The notes beneath the pieces are model-generated. The model did no database searches and was not told the origin of the DNA. It saw nothing but the letters and a program-made list of their open reading frames with translations. From Rubellimicrobium rubrum (GTDB lineage Bacteria; Pseudomonadota; Alphaproteobacteria; Rhodobacterales; Rhodobacteraceae), in NCBI RefSeq assembly GCF_006152115.1, contig NZ_VDFU01000003.1, positions 246,413-310,412 on the forward strand: 64,000 bases of DNA. Reading direction: 5' to 3'. The first letter of the stretch is position 1; every line of letters starts with the position of its first letter. The translations under genes and the position numbers were made by a program. This document shows positions 22,026 through 31,739 of this stretch, in pieces.

Positions 22026-22513
22026 GGGCGCCGCCCGAACCCGTGCAGGTCGTCAAGGGCCGTCGCGATGCGGCGCTGGAGCGGTTGGTGGGTGGGGTGC
22101 CCTTCATCGCCTTCCTGGGTCTCCGGTTCGACCGGCGAGGAGACGAGCTGACCTCCGTGTTGCCGTTCCGGGACGAACTGATCGGCAACCCCATCCTTCC
22201 GGCCCTGCATGGCGGGGCTACGGCGGGGTTCCTCGAAGCAACTGCGATCGTCGAACTCGCCTGGACCGCCATGTGGGAGGAGATGGAGGCCGGGCGGATC
22301 GGGCCCGATGCACCCTTGCGCCTGCCCAAGACCATCGACTTCACGGTGGACTATCTTCGGTCGGGTTTGCCGCGGGACGCCTATGCGCGGGCGCGGGTCA
22401 ACCGGTCGGGCCGACGCTACGCTAGCGTCCATGTTGAGGCTTGGCAGGACAACCGCGCGAGGCTCTTCGCGCAGGCCACGGGACATTTCCTGATGCCCGA
22501 AGCGGCGCAGTGA
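22022..22513 (+). CDS. PaaI-family hotdog thioesterase (2)
   Basis: A 163-aa hotdog-fold protein, more diverged than its neighbour. It keeps NPILPALHGGATAGFLEATAIVEL and the strand KTIDFTVDYLRSGLPRDAYARARV. Translation is coupled to the first thioesterase (ATGA) and to the MATE gene downstream (GTGA). The pair may act as a heteromeric or substrate-split set. Confidence 0.85.
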   Translation: MRAPPEPVQVVKGRRDAALERLVGGVPFIAFLGLRFDRRGDELTSVLPFRDELIGNPILPALHGGATAGFLEATAIVELAWTAMWEEMEAGRIGPDAPLRLPKTIDFTVDYLRSGLPRDAYARARVNRSGRRYASVHVEAWQDNRARLFAQATGHFLMPEAAQ

Positions 22514-23820
22514 CTGCTGAGGCGATCACTCACGCGCGGGTTCTTCGGATCGCGCTGCCCATCGTCCTGTCGAATGCCACGGTACCCCTTCTAGGGGCCG
22601 TGGATACGGCCGTGGTGGGCCAGCTTGGGCAGGCCGCGCCACTCGGCGCCGTCGGGATCGGCGCCGTGGTGCTGAGCGCGATCTACTGGATCTTCGGCTT
22701 TCTTCGGATGGGAACCACCGGACTGACCGCACAGGCGCGCGGGGCCGGGGACAGGGCAGAAGTGGCGGCGCTCCTGTCCCGCGCGCTCCTGATCGGGCTG
22801 ACCGCTGGGGTCCTGCTGATCATCGCCCAGTCCGCGCTGTTCGCCGCGGCGTTCCGGCTCTCGCCGGCCTCGGAGGAGGTCGAAAGTCTCGCACGGCAAT
22901 ACATGGCAATCCGGATCTGGTCGGCGCCGGCCGCCATCGCGGCCTACGGCATCAATGGCTGGCTCATCGCGCAGGAGCGGACCCGCAGCGTGCTCGCGAT
23001 CCAGTTCTGGACCAACGGCGTCAACATCACCCTCGATCTGTGGTTCGTGCTGGGGCTGGGTTGGGGCGTGCCGGGGGTGGCCCTGGCGACGGCCCTGGCC
23101 GAATGGTCCGGCCTGATCCTGGGGCTATGGCTCTGCCGCGCCGCGTTCCGCGGAGCAGCCTGGCGGGACTGGCCACGGGTGCTCGACCGGACGCGGCTGC
23201 GGGTCATAGCGCAGGTCAATGCCGACATCCTGGTGCGGACGGTCCTGCTGCTGTCGATCTTTGTCTCCTTCCAGTTCTGGGGCGCGGGTCTGGGCGACGT
23301 GACGCTGGCGGCCAACCAGGTGCTCATGCAATTCGTCAACGTAGCGGCCTTTGCCCTGGATGGCTTTGCCTTCGCGACCGAGGCCCTTGTCGGGCAGGCG
23401 TTCGGGGCCGGGCGGATCGCGGAGCTGCGCCGCGCCATACGCCTTGCCTCGGTCTGGGGTGGCGTCATGGCGGTGCTGCTTGGGCTAAGCTACGCGTTTG
23501 CGGGGCCGGCCATCATCGCGGCCATGACGACGGCCCCCGAGGTGCGTGCCGAGGCGGCGCGTTTCCTGCCTTGGGTCGTGGCCGCGCCGGTCGTCGGCCT
23601 GCCGTCGTGGATGCTGGACGGGATCTTCATCGGCGCGACGCGGACGCGGGACATGCGCAACATGACCGTGATCGCGGTGACGCTTTACTTCGCGATGGCC
23701 TGGCCGCTGACGGGGGCATTGGGCAATCACGGTCTCTGGGCGGCGCTTGTCCTGAGCTGGGTGCTGCGCGCGGTTACGCTCGCCTGGCGCTATCCGGCGC
23801 TGGAGCGGGCCGCAGGCTAG
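22510..23820 (+). CDS. MATE-family efflux transporter
   Basis: A 436-aa inner-membrane multidrug/metabolite exporter with 12 predicted helices. The N terminus [26 protein letters not shown] and the [28 protein letters not shown] region are typical of DinF-like MATE proteins. It uses a proton or sodium gradient; substrate unknown. The GTG start at 22510 overlaps the previous stop. Its stop overlaps the stop of convergent pyrD by 4 bp. Confidence 0.93.
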   Translation: MTAEAITHARVLRIALPIVLSNATVPLLGAVDTAVVGQLGQAAPLGAVGIGAVVLSAIYWIFGFLRMGTTGLTAQARGAGDRAEVAALLSRALLIGLTAGVLLIIAQSALFAAAFRLSPASEEVESLARQYMAIRIWSAPAAIAAYGINGWLIAQERTRSVLAIQFWTNGVNITLDLWFVLGLGWGVPGVALATALAEWSGLILGLWLCRAAFRGAAWRDWPRVLDRTRLRVIAQVNADILVRTVLLLSIFVSFQFWGAGLGDVTLAANQVLMQFVNVAAFALDGFAFATEALVGQAFGAGRIAELRRAIRLASVWGGVMAVLLGLSYAFAGPAIIAAMTTAPEVRAEAARFLPWVVAAPVVGLPSWMLDGIFIGATRTRDMRNMTVIAVTLYFAMAWPLTGALGNHGLWAALVLSWVLRAVTLAWRYPALERAAG

Positions 23821-24872
23821 AGCCAGTCGCCGCGTCCGGTGCCGACGGCCTGGGCGACGCTGGCAAAGCCGTGCCTTTGGAGAAGCGCATCAAGGCCGCG
23901 CGCGATCTTGTCCGCAAGCGACAGGCCGCCATAGGCGAGTGCGGTGTAGAGTTGCACGGCGCTCGCCCCCGCGCGGATCTTGGCAAAGGCAGCCTCGGCC
24001 GAGTCCACGCCGCCAACGCCGATCAGGGGTAAGGCCGTCAGCGTCGAAAGCCGCGCCAGCACGCGCGTGGAGCGTTCAAAGAGCGGCGCGCCGGACAGGC
24101 CGCCCTTTTCACCTGCATGGGCGCTGCGCAGGCCATCGCGGGACAGGGTTGTGTTGGTGGCCACGATCCCGGCAAGACCCGAGGCGTTCGCTACACCGGC
24201 CACGTCGGCCAACTCCTCCTCGGACAGGTCGGGCGCGATCTTGAGGAGGATCGGAATGGGACGGGGCAGGCCCTCACGCGCTTCCATTACGCGCGCCAGG
24301 AGCGCCGAAAGCGCGGCGCGGCCCTGAAGGTCGCGCAAACGCTCGGTGTTGGGGGATGACACGTTGACGGTCGCAAAGTCGACGAAGGGTCCAAGGCGCG
24401 CCAGGACAAGGGCGAAGTCGCCGGCGCGATCCTCGCTATCCTTGTTGGCCCCCAGGTTCACGCCCAGCACCATCGCGCCGGGCCGCCGGGCGAGCCGATC
24501 CCCCACGGTTTCCATGCCTTCGTTGTTGAAGCCGAAGCGATTGATCACGGCCCTGTCCTCGGCCAGGCGGAACAGGCGCGGTCGGGGATTGCCGTCCTGC
24601 GGCCGGGGGGTCACCGCCCCCACCTCGGCAAAGCCGAGGGGGCTTCGGGCGAGGCCGGACAACGCAACGGCGTTCTTGTCGAATCCGGCCGCCACGCCCA
24701 CCGGGTTGGGAAGGTCCAGCCCGGCAAGGTTCGTCCGCAGGCGGGGCGATGTCACCGGGCCGCCAGCCGGGCCAAGCCCTGCCTGCAACGCCCTGAGTGC
24801 CAGGCCGTGCGCGGCCTCGGGGTCCATGCGCTGCAGAGCGCGCAGGCCCGCCTGTTCGATCAGCCGCCTCAT
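23817..24872 (-). CDS. pyrD: Dihydroorotate dehydrogenase (quinone), class 2
   Basis: Oxidises dihydroorotate to orotate on the membrane in pyrimidine synthesis. A 351-aa class 2 enzyme: N-terminal quinone-channel helices ([26 protein letters not shown]), [13 protein letters not shown], and NVSSPNT carrying the catalytic Ser. [11 protein letters not shown] and [20 protein letters not shown] also match. The start at MRRLIEQAG overlaps the stop of the upstream DUF952 gene by 4 bp (ATGA). Confidence 0.96.
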   Translation of the reverse strand: MRRLIEQAGLRALQRMDPEAAHGLALRALQAGLGPAGGPVTSPRLRTNLAGLDLPNPVGVAAGFDKNAVALSGLARSPLGFAEVGAVTPRPQDGNPRPRLFRLAEDRAVINRFGFNNEGMETVGDRLARRPGAMVLGVNLGANKDSEDRAGDFALVLARLGPFVDFATVNVSSPNTERLRDLQGRAALSALLARVMEAREGLPRPIPILLKIAPDLSEEELADVAGVANASGLAGIVATNTTLSRDGLRSAHAGEKGGLSGAPLFERSTRVLARLSTLTALPLIGVGGVDSAEAAFAKIRAGASAVQLYTALAYGGLSLADKIARGLDALLQRHGFASVAQAVGTGRGDWL

Positions 24873-25201
24873 ACCGGTGGAAACCTGTGCTGCCCGCCGT
24901 CGAGGGGGAGGGGTGCGGACCAGAGCACGTCCTCGGCCCGAAGCTCGCGGTAGAGATGCGGGAAAAGCGCGCCGCCGCGCGAAGGCTCCCACCGCAGTTC
25001 GGGCACGAGACGGGTCTCGTCCACGGCCAGGAGCATGAGCCCGTCCTCGCCCGCGAAGTGCCGGGCAGCGGTCTCCTCGACCTGGGCGGCGGTGGACAGG
25101 TGAACGTAGCCGTCCCGCAGGTCGATGGGCGCCCCCTGGCTGTGCCCGGCGGCGGCGAAGGCGTCCCATTCGGGCCCGCGAAAGATCTTGTAGATGGCCA
25201 T
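24869..25201 (-). CDS. DUF952 family protein
   Basis: A 110-aa soluble protein of unknown function. The family features are [42 protein letters not shown] and [19 protein letters not shown]. The start at MAIYKIF is used rather than an upstream Met because homology begins there. Commonly found next to pyrD in this group and coupled to it here by ATGA. Confidence 0.88.
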   Translation of the reverse strand: MAIYKIFRGPEWDAFAAAGHSQGAPIDLRDGYVHLSTAAQVEETAARHFAGEDGLMLLAVDETRLVPELRWEPSRGGALFPHLYRELRAEDVLWSAPLPLDGGQHRFPPV

Positions 25202-25337
25202 GCTGCGCCAGATGCGCCGCCTCCGCGTGCGGGTCAAGCCGCGTTCACAGGGCTGTCTCATAGGCCGGCTATCCCGGCTTTGACCCCGCCGTCGCGCGAA
25301 CCAGATACCCGGTCAAAATATCAACAGGGAGACTCCC

Positions 25338-27050
25338 ATGTCGCTTCGTCTCTGGCTTTCCACGGCTGGGGCCGCGCTTGTCGCGACCCAGGCCTGTGCG
25401 GACTTCACGCTGACCATCCTGCACACCAACGACTTCCATGACCGCTTCGAGCCGATCAACGCGACCGATTCGGCCTGCGACGAGGAGCAGGCGGCCGCGA
25501 ACGAATGCTTCGGGGGCATCGCGCGCCTGATTACGGCTGTGAGCGAGGCGCGGGGCCGGGCCGAGAACAGCATCCTTCTCGACGCAGGCGACCAGTTCCA
25601 GGGGTCGCTTCTTTACACCCAGTACAAGGGCGACATGTCGGCCGAGTTCATGCCGCAGCTGGGCTACCAGGCCATGGCGGTCGGCAACCACGAGTTCGAC
25701 GACGGCCCTGCCGTGCTGGGCGAGTTCATCGATGCCGTGGGTCTCCCGGTTCTGTCGGCCAACATCGACCCCTCGCAGGAGCCCGCGCTCGCGGGCAAGA
25801 TCGCCAAGTCCACCGTGATCGAAGTGGGCGGGGAGCGGATCGGCGTCGTGGGCCTGACGACCGTCGAGACGCCCGAGATCGCCTCACCCGGACCGAACGT
25901 CAACTTCCTGCCCTATGACGCGGCGCAGCAGGAGATCGACGACCTGACCGAGCAGGGGATCAACAAGATCGTTCTCCTCAGCCATGCGGGCTATGTCGAG
26001 GATCAGGCGCTGGCTCAAAGCCTTACAGGCGTCGATGTGATCGTGGGCGGCCATTCTCACACCTTGCTGTCCAACACCGAGGAGGGCGCGGCCGGGCCCT
26101 ACCCGACGATGGTGAACGACGTGCCCATCGTGCAGGCCCGCTCCTACGGCAAGTACCTGGGCGAACTGACCGTCACCTTCGACGATCAGGGAAGCGTCAT
26201 CTCGGCCGAAGGCGACCCGATCCTTCTCGACGCGAGCATCGCCGAGGACGAGGCCGCCAAGGCGCGTGTCGCCGAACTGGGGGCCCCACTAGAGGAGTTG
26301 CGGGCGCGGGTTGTGGCCGAGACATCGGACGCGGTCGATGGCGAACGGGAGTCATGCCGTGCCGTCGAATGCGAGATGGGCAACCTCGTGGCCGAGGCGA
26401 TGCTGGCCCGCGTGGCGGATCAGGGCGTGACTATCGCCATAGCGAACGGCGGCGGGCTGCGCGCCTCGATCGACGCCGGGCCGGTGACGATGGGCGAGGT
26501 GCTGACGGTTCTGCCGTTCCAGAACACACTTTCCACCTTCCAGACCGATGGCCAGACCATCATCGAAGCGCTCGAGAACGGAGCCAGCCAGATCGAGGAG
26601 CAGGGGGGCCGCTTCGCGCAAGTGGCGGGCCTTCGATACACGATCGATCCGTCCCAGCCCGCGGGCTCGCGCGTGTCGGACGTGCAGGCGCTGCTGGGCG
26701 GCGATGCCTGGGCGCCCATTGACCCGGCTGCCACCTATGGCGTGGTGACCAACAACTATGTCCGAACTGGAGGCGACGGTTACGCCATGTTCGTGGACGC
26801 CGAGGACGCCTACGACTTCGGTCCGGACCTGGCCGATGTGACGGCCGAGTATCTGGCTGCGAATCAGCCTTACACCCCCTTCGTCGATGGTCGCATCACC
26901 GTGGTCGGCGCTGCCGTGCCGGCCTCGGAGGCAGTCGCACCTTCGGCAGTTGAAACGCCCGACGACGGCACGGCGGCCGAGGCTGCTCCGGCGGCGGAAG
27001 GTGGCGCGACCGAGGCTGCTCCGGCCGAAGCCGAGCCGGCCACTCCGTAA
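25338..27050 (+). CDS. Secreted bifunctional metallophosphatase / 5'-nucleotidase
   Basis: A 570-aa exported enzyme that dephosphorylates nucleotides or nucleotide sugars in the periplasm (UshA/NadN class). Signal peptide about 1-21 (QACA). Metallophosphoesterase domain: ILHTNDFHDRFEP, GNHEFDDGP and GGHSHT metal motifs. C-terminal nucleotidase domain: ANGGGLRASIDAGPVTMGE and LPFQNTLSTF. It ends in a roughly 45-residue Ala/Glu/Pro-rich tail after GRITVVG, which is probably disordered. RBS GGGAGA is present. Confidence 0.94.
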   Translation: MSLRLWLSTAGAALVATQACADFTLTILHTNDFHDRFEPINATDSACDEEQAAANECFGGIARLITAVSEARGRAENSILLDAGDQFQGSLLYTQYKGDMSAEFMPQLGYQAMAVGNHEFDDGPAVLGEFIDAVGLPVLSANIDPSQEPALAGKIAKSTVIEVGGERIGVVGLTTVETPEIASPGPNVNFLPYDAAQQEIDDLTEQGINKIVLLSHAGYVEDQALAQSLTGVDVIVGGHSHTLLSNTEEGAAGPYPTMVNDVPIVQARSYGKYLGELTVTFDDQGSVISAEGDPILLDASIAEDEAAKARVAELGAPLEELRARVVAETSDAVDGERESCRAVECEMGNLVAEAMLARVADQGVTIAIANGGGLRASIDAGPVTMGEVLTVLPFQNTLSTFQTDGQTIIEALENGASQIEEQGGRFAQVAGLRYTIDPSQPAGSRVSDVQALLGGDAWAPIDPAATYGVVTNNYVRTGGDGYAMFVDAEDAYDFGPDLADVTAEYLAANQPYTPFVDGRITVVGAAVPASEAVAPSAVETPDDGTAAEAAPAAEGGATEAAPAEAEPATP

Positions 27051-27059
27051 GGCCTTGCC

Positions 27060-27081
27060 GGTGGCGCCTTCGGGCGCCACC
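27060..27081 (+). terminator. Hairpin after the 5'-nucleotidase gene
   Basis: A perfect 9-bp stem GGTGGCGCC / GGCGCCACC with a TTCG tetraloop starts 10 bp after the nucleotidase stop. TT follows, with no long T tract. It ends 9 bp before the SRAP start, so it could also affect SRAP translation. Confidence 0.6.
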
Positions 27082-27090
27082 TTGCCTCCC

Positions 27091-27765
27091 ATGTGTGGAC
27101 GCATGGCCATAACGCTGCCCCATGATGCCATGGCGCAGCTGTTTGCGGCGTCTCCGGCGAACGATCTGCCGGAGGTGCCCAACTTCAATGTGTGCCCGAC
27201 GCAGCGCATTGCCGTCTGCACATCCGAGGACGGCCGGCGCCTTTATCGCCCGATGCGATGGGGCCTCCTGCCGCATTGGTACAAGACGCCCAATGACGGC
27301 CCTCTCCTCATCAACGCCCGGAGCGAGACCGTGGCCGATAAGCCCGCTTTCCGCAGCGCGGTGCGCGAACGGCGCTGCCTAGTGCCGGCCTCGGGCTTTT
27401 ATGAATGGGATCGAACCGATTCTAAGAAGCCTCTGCCTTGGTATGTCACCCGAACGGACGGCTCGCCCATGGTCTTTGCCGCGTTGTGGCAGGACTGGGG
27501 GCAGGGCGAAGAGCGCCTGAGCACCTGCGCGATCCTCACCTGTGCCGCGAACGCGCAGATGGCCCAGGTCCATGACCGCCTGCCGGTCATCCTGGAGCCC
27601 GAGGACTGGTCGCTTTGGCTGGGTGAGGAGGGCAAAGGCGCCGCGCGGCTGATGAAGCCCATCGAGGACGGGGCCCTGTCCATGCAGAGGGTCGGAACGG
27701 AGATCAATTCGTCGAAGGCCAGGGGCGAAGGTTTGATCGTGCCGGTGCCGCTCAATCCTGCCTGA
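27091..27765 (+). CDS. SRAP-domain protein (YedK/HMCES)
   Basis: A 224-aa protein that cross-links to abasic sites in single-stranded DNA and protects them. Catalytic Cys2 (MCGRMAI; the initiator Met is removed in the family), NFNVCPTQ, LINARSETVADKPAF, RCLVPASGFYEWDR and VHDRLPVIL (active-site His) are all present. The ATG at 27091 is fixed by the required Met-Cys N terminus. The leader is very short because of the terminator hairpin. Confidence 0.94.
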   Translation: MCGRMAITLPHDAMAQLFAASPANDLPEVPNFNVCPTQRIAVCTSEDGRRLYRPMRWGLLPHWYKTPNDGPLLINARSETVADKPAFRSAVRERRCLVPASGFYEWDRTDSKKPLPWYVTRTDGSPMVFAALWQDWGQGEERLSTCAILTCAANAQMAQVHDRLPVILEPEDWSLWLGEEGKGAARLMKPIEDGALSMQRVGTEINSSKARGEGLIVPVPLNPA

Positions 27766-27809
27766 CGGGCTTGCACCTCCGGGCCGGGTCGGCCTATATC
27801 GGGGCGAGC

Positions 27810-27883
27810 GCGGGTATGGTGTAGTGGTAGCGCCTCAGCCTTCCAAGCTGATGGGGCGGGTTCGATTCCCGCTACCCGCTCCA
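27810..27883 (+). tRNA. tRNA-Gly (TCC)
   Basis: A 71-nt cloverleaf with the CCA encoded. The acceptor stem GCGGGTA pairs with TACCCGC (27873-27879), the D arm contains AGTGGT, the anticodon loop is CTTCCAA giving TCC, and the T loop is TTCGATT. Reads GGA/GGG codons. Confidence 0.97.
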
Positions 27884-28280
27884 GGTTCTTCAGGATGTGG
27901 ACCAGTTTTCGGCGTCCGCAGTCGGTCCGAGCGCCGCTGCGGTCTGGCGGCAATGCAGCCTTCGCAAGGGAGGGCGGTGTCGTAGCCGGAGAACGGTTGC
28001 CACGGGGCCTTGATGGTTTCGGTACTGTCGAAGCCCAGGCCGGGCCCAAGCTCCTTACAGGAAGCCACCCATGCTTCCGAACTGCGCTGTGTGCGGGTCT
28101 CCAATGAAAATACAGTGTTGCGGACGTCGTGACAGTCGGGCCTTGTCCATCGTCGCGGGCCTTCGCTTCCGTCGAGCCTTCCGGGACTGTCCGGTTCTGC
28201 CCCGCAGGTAGTCGCCAACTCTCGACCCTCGATGCAGGATGGATGTTGGCCCAGGCAGGAGACCCGCAAGCGGAAGCGCG
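27884..28280. other. Gene-free stretch after tRNA-Gly
   Basis: Small open frames occur on both strands here but none shows a recognisable family, and their codon use is unlike the neighbouring genes. The stretch borders a decayed region, so it probably holds degraded sequence. I see no clear terminator or attachment repeat. Confidence 0.4.
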
Positions 28281-29060
28281 TCAGAGGTCGACCGCCAGAT
28301 CTGCCAGATGCCTGTGAAAGTCACGGGAAGGAACTGCAGCCTCGCGCACCAGGGTGTCCAAGTGCCGGCGATGGCCTGTATCCTCTCGCTGTCGCGAAAG
28401 GTCAGGTAATGACGGCCCAGGTAGATGTCGGCGGGAAGGGGGCCGAAAACGGTGATCGGTGCCGAGTAGGTCCGCCGTGCGTCGAACAGATGAAAGCGGA
28501 GCGTCGGATAGAGCTGCTGGTGCAGGTTCAGCATGGGGGCAACCTGCGACCGCCGCAACTCGGCCGGGAGATCGGCACAATAAGCCTCTGCCCGAACGAA
28601 GCTGGCCAATTCGTGGAAGGGTAGTCCGATCTGGCCCCGCGCATTCAGTCGAGCCTGTCCTGGCTCGCGCCGATGGCCTGTTCGGTCGTGCGGCCCAAAA
28701 ATGGCTCGGACTCCCAGCGGAGCATGTCAGGAATATTGGGCAGGGCCGCGGGGACATGCCGGATCTTGTAACCGGCCGCCTCCCGATGCCAGGCGAAGAT
28801 CTGCTCGTCCACCAAGGCGCGTGGCGCTTCGGTGATGGTCATGGATGCCGCAACAAGGGCCGCAGCAGACTCGCGTCGTCCGAAAGGCCAAGGAGCCAGT
28901 CCGCCGAAACTCCCAGAACGTTGGCACATTCCGCCGCGACCTGTGCATTCGGCAGCCGCAAGGCATCAGGATCCAGCAATTGGGACACGGTCGAGCGATC
29001 CACCCCTATCGAGCGAGACAGTTCGGCCTGCGTCACATGCCCGTTCGCCATCGCGGCGCA
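28281..29060 (-). pseudogene. Broken XRE-type transcriptional regulator
   Basis: Fragments in different frames line up as one HTH regulator of about 260 aa. First: HTH NGHVTQAELSRSIGVDRST to DWLLGLSD (28880-29050). After a shift near 28880: SAAALVAASMTITEAP through TTEQAIGASQDRLD, ending at a TGA (28645-28647) where Trp is expected. After another shift: GLPFHELASFVRAEAYC to SERIQAIA. After a one-base loss near 28365: RHLDTLVREAAVPS to the stop. Multiple independent lesions argue for real decay over a single sequencing error. The 5' end is missing where it meets the desaturase. Confidence 0.75.
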
Positions 29061-29889
29061 GCATTCGTCGCTCCAGCATAAAGCCATCCATGGGCATCCA
29101 TTCTCCGCCCCCATGCTCAACGCCGCCCTGGCGTTCCCGGCCTTGGCACAGTTCGTGCCCTACCAGCGTTTTCGCGACACTCATCTTGCGCATCACCAAG
29201 ACGCTACCCTGACGGACCCCTATGATGACCCCGAGTCGCACTACTTGGCGCGTGGGGACTGGGACGGATTGCCGGGCTGGCTTCGGCTCGTGCTGGACAC
29301 CAACAACACCCTTGTGGGGCGCCTGTTCATCGGCCCGATCGTGGGCCAGACGGTCTGGATGGGGGCAGACTGGCGTGCGGCACGATCAGGGAATCGCCGC
29401 GTCATCCACGGGTGGCTCATGCACCTGCCGGCCGTGGCGATGGTAGTGGCTGTGGTCCTGCTGTCGCCTATGCCTCTCACGGCCTATCTCGGCGCGTCCT
29501 ATCTGGGGCTGTCGCTACTCAAGATACGGAGGTTCCTGGAGCATCAGGCGCACGAGAAAGCGCGCGGCCGAACCGTCGTGATCGACGACCGCAGAGCGCT
29601 TGCCTTGCTGTTCCTGAGCAACAACCTGCATGCGGTCCATGATCTGCATCCGCGGGTGCCCTGGTACCGGCTGCCCGAACTGTACCGCGCCGATCCGCAA
29701 CGGCATCTGAGCCTCAACGAAGGCTATCGCTACCCGTCCTATGCCGAGATCTTCGCGAGGCACTTGCTTCAGGCCAAGGACCCCGTACCGCATCCGCTGC
29801 TGCGGCTGGAGCCGTCAGTCGCCGTCGCCGAAGCCGTGCATCCGGTGGGCCCACTGATAACCCACGATCCCGCCCTTGAAGCGCGGTAG
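29059..29889 (+). pseudogene. Truncated fatty acid desaturase
   Basis: Membrane di-iron desaturase sequence starts abruptly at HSSLQHKAIHGHPF (first His box), without the N-terminal membrane helix expected before it. It continues through HLAHHQD (second box) and GWLMHLPAVAMVVAVVLLSP. The third box reads VHDLHPRVPWYRLP, with His replaced by Asp in the usual HH pair. The end runs about 75 bp past the expected ...KDPVPHP terminus into antisense DUF983. The only in-frame ATG (29113) would drop the first His box. Probably non-functional. Confidence 0.7.
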
Positions 29890-30234
29890 AAGCCAGAGAG
29901 ATAGCCCCACGGCAAAGACCGTCAGGACCGAGGCGAAGACCAGCGGCTCGGGACGGAACTGCACCCAGACGAAGTGCATCACGAAAGCCAGCAGGTGCCC
30001 CACGATCAAGATCGTAAGATAGGCCGGGCCATCGTCGGCGCGATGGTGCTTGAGAACCTCGCCGCAGGCGGCGCAGGTGTCGGTCACCTTGAGGTAGCCG
30101 TCGAAGAGATGCCCCTCGCCGCAGTTCGGGCAGCGCCGCAGCAGGCCGCGCCGGACAGCCGGCCAAGTGGCTCGGGCCTCCGGGTCGTCGATGATCTGAG
30201 CGGCGCGGGCCGTGGTGAGTTGCTCGTCCATCAC
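29815..30234 (-). CDS. DUF983 family membrane protein
   Basis: A 139-aa protein. The N-terminal zinc-ribbon-like pair CPNCGEGHLFDGYLKVTDTCAACG (residues about 35-58) is followed by two transmembrane helices (YLTILIVGHLLAFVMHFVW and ASVLTVFAVGLSLWLLP). The family is conserved in alphaproteobacteria and its function is unsettled. An alternative start is the second Met. Its 3' end overlaps the overextended desaturase remnant by 75 bp antisense. Confidence 0.88.
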   Translation of the reverse strand: MMDEQLTTARAAQIIDDPEARATWPAVRRGLLRRCPNCGEGHLFDGYLKVTDTCAACGEVLKHHRADDGPAYLTILIVGHLLAFVMHFVWVQFRPEPLVFASVLTVFAVGLSLWLLPRFKGGIVGYQWAHRMHGFGDGD

Positions 30235-30275
30235 GGACCTCGTCTGCCTGGAGGGTGCCGGGGTGATGTGGACCG

Positions 30276-30301
30276 AAGCGCCCGCTTTGGAAAGGGCGCT
30301 T
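30276..30301. promoter_or_regulatory. Inverted repeat upstream of the EF-hand gene
   Basis: AAGCGCCC / GGGCGCTT (8 bp, 10-base loop) lies in the 193-bp gap between divergent DUF983 and the EF-hand gene. It may be an operator or leader hairpin. The rest of the gap shows no other clear signal. Confidence 0.3.
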
Positions 30302-30427
30302 GCCGCTCTTGCGGCGCCATGTCGCGATCATTCGCTTGGGCTGCGACGGAAGTTCTGGGGACCCGCGTTCAAGGGACATATCCGGCGCGAAAAGGCCGGC
30401 AAACAGGTCGGGAAGGATCCCCCAGTC

Positions 30428-31045
30428 ATGAAAAGAACAGTGTTGGTCGCAAGCATCTTGGGCGGCCTCATCGGGACAGCCGTCCTGGCCCAGGCAACCG
30501 CCCCCGAGAGCGACGCACCGACCTCCAGCGTCGAGGCGGCACCCAGCGCGTCGTCCCAGGCCCCTGACAGGTCCGCACCCCCGATGGACGACTTGGGTCC
30601 GATGCGGGAGGACAGTCGGGGCTTTGGGCCGGTTGGCCTCGCTCCGCTCGAAAGCTACGACGTGGACGGCAACGGCGTCATCACCCAACAGGAAATCACC
30701 ACCCGCAAGGCCGAGCGGTTCGCCGCGGCAGACGCGGACGGGGACGGCGCCCTCTCGCCCGAGGAGCTGATTGCCCTGGAGGATGCCATCCGCGAAGAGG
30801 TCCGGCTGGCCCGTGCCGCCCGAGGGGTAGAGCGGATGGACGACAACGGCGACGGCCTCCTGCAGGCCGAGGAGCTCGAAGCCCGCTCCCCTCGCCTGGC
30901 CCCCATCTTCGACGAACTCGATACGGACGGCGATGATGGCATCTCGCTCGACGAGTTGGCCGCGGGGAGGCTTGGACACGAGCGCGGGCCGCACGGGTTC
31001 ATGGGCGAAGGCTTCGGTCCGGGCCGTCGTGGTCACCACGACTGA
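30428..31045 (+). CDS. Secreted EF-hand calcium-binding protein
   Basis: A 205-aa protein with a signal peptide (about 1-21, ending VLAQA), a low-complexity Ser/Pro/Ala linker to about residue 60, then four EF-hand loops. These are DVDGNGVITQQE (78-89), DADGDGALSPEE (102-113), DDNGDGLLQAEE (138-149) and DTDGDDGISLDE (165-176). All carry the canonical acidic positions. The C-terminal tail is Gly/His/Arg rich. Probably a periplasmic calcium or metal binder. It sits directly upstream of an ECF sigma factor on the same strand. Confidence 0.9.
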   Translation: MKRTVLVASILGGLIGTAVLAQATAPESDAPTSSVEAAPSASSQAPDRSAPPMDDLGPMREDSRGFGPVGLAPLESYDVDGNGVITQQEITTRKAERFAAADADGDGALSPEELIALEDAIREEVRLARAARGVERMDDNGDGLLQAEELEARSPRLAPIFDELDTDGDDGISLDELAAGRLGHERGPHGFMGEGFGPGRRGHHD

Positions 31046-31115
31046 GGGGACCGTCTGCCTTGGGCCGGCCATGTTCGGCCTGAGGCACCCCCGTCCGCTT
31101 TACGGTGGCCCCTTC

Positions 31116-31739
31116 ATGCACCAGAACCCGAGGGCGATGCCTTCCGACGTTCCTCCTCCTGTTCGGGCCGTTGTCCACGGCGATCCCGATGGGGCGCTGC
31201 TCGTGGCCTATGCCAACGGCGACGGCGCGGCGGCACGGGCAATCATGGACAGGTTGGCGCCGCGGGTGCTGGCGCAGGCGTTTCGGATGCTGGCGGACCG
31301 GGCCGAAGCCGAGGACGTCACGCAAGACGTATTTCTCCGGTTGTGGAGGGTAGCACCCGAGTGGCGGCAGGGAGAGGCGAAGTTCTCGACTTGGCTTTAC
31401 CGGGTGACGGCCAATCTTTGCACCGACCGCCTGCGACGGAGACGGCGATCAACAGGCATCGACGATATAGCTGAGCCGGAGGATCCCGCTCCCTCGGTCA
31501 CCGACCGCTTGGAGGCAGACGCTCGGCTGCGCGCGCTGTCCGATGCATTGGCGGACCTGCCCGACCGACAGGCTCAGGCGGTTTCGCTTCGTCACCTTGA
31601 AGGATTGTCGAACCCGGAGATCGCGGCGGTGATGAATATCGGGGTGGAGGCGGTCGAGTCCCTGACCGCTCGCGGCAAACGAGCCCTTGTGGCCCTGCTT
31701 CGGGGTCGAAAGGAGGACCTGGGTTATGGCAACGAGTGA
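31116..31739 (+). CDS. ECF-type RNA polymerase sigma factor
   Basis: A 207-aa sigma-70 family factor with only regions 2 and 4. Region 2: AEDVTQDVFLRLWRVAPEW and FSTWLYRVTANLCTDRLRRRRR. Region 4: LPDRQAQAVSLRHLEGLSNPEIAAVMNIGVEAVESLTARGKRAL. The ATG at 31116 is preferred; 31137 is an alternative with poor RBS spacing. The following gene starts inside its 3' end (14-bp overlap) after an AGGAGG RBS, as expected for a sigma/anti-sigma pair. Confidence 0.92.
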   Translation: MHQNPRAMPSDVPPPVRAVVHGDPDGALLVAYANGDGAAARAIMDRLAPRVLAQAFRMLADRAEAEDVTQDVFLRLWRVAPEWRQGEAKFSTWLYRVTANLCTDRLRRRRRSTGIDDIAEPEDPAPSVTDRLEADARLRALSDALADLPDRQAQAVSLRHLEGLSNPEIAAVMNIGVEAVESLTARGKRALVALLRGRKEDLGYGNE

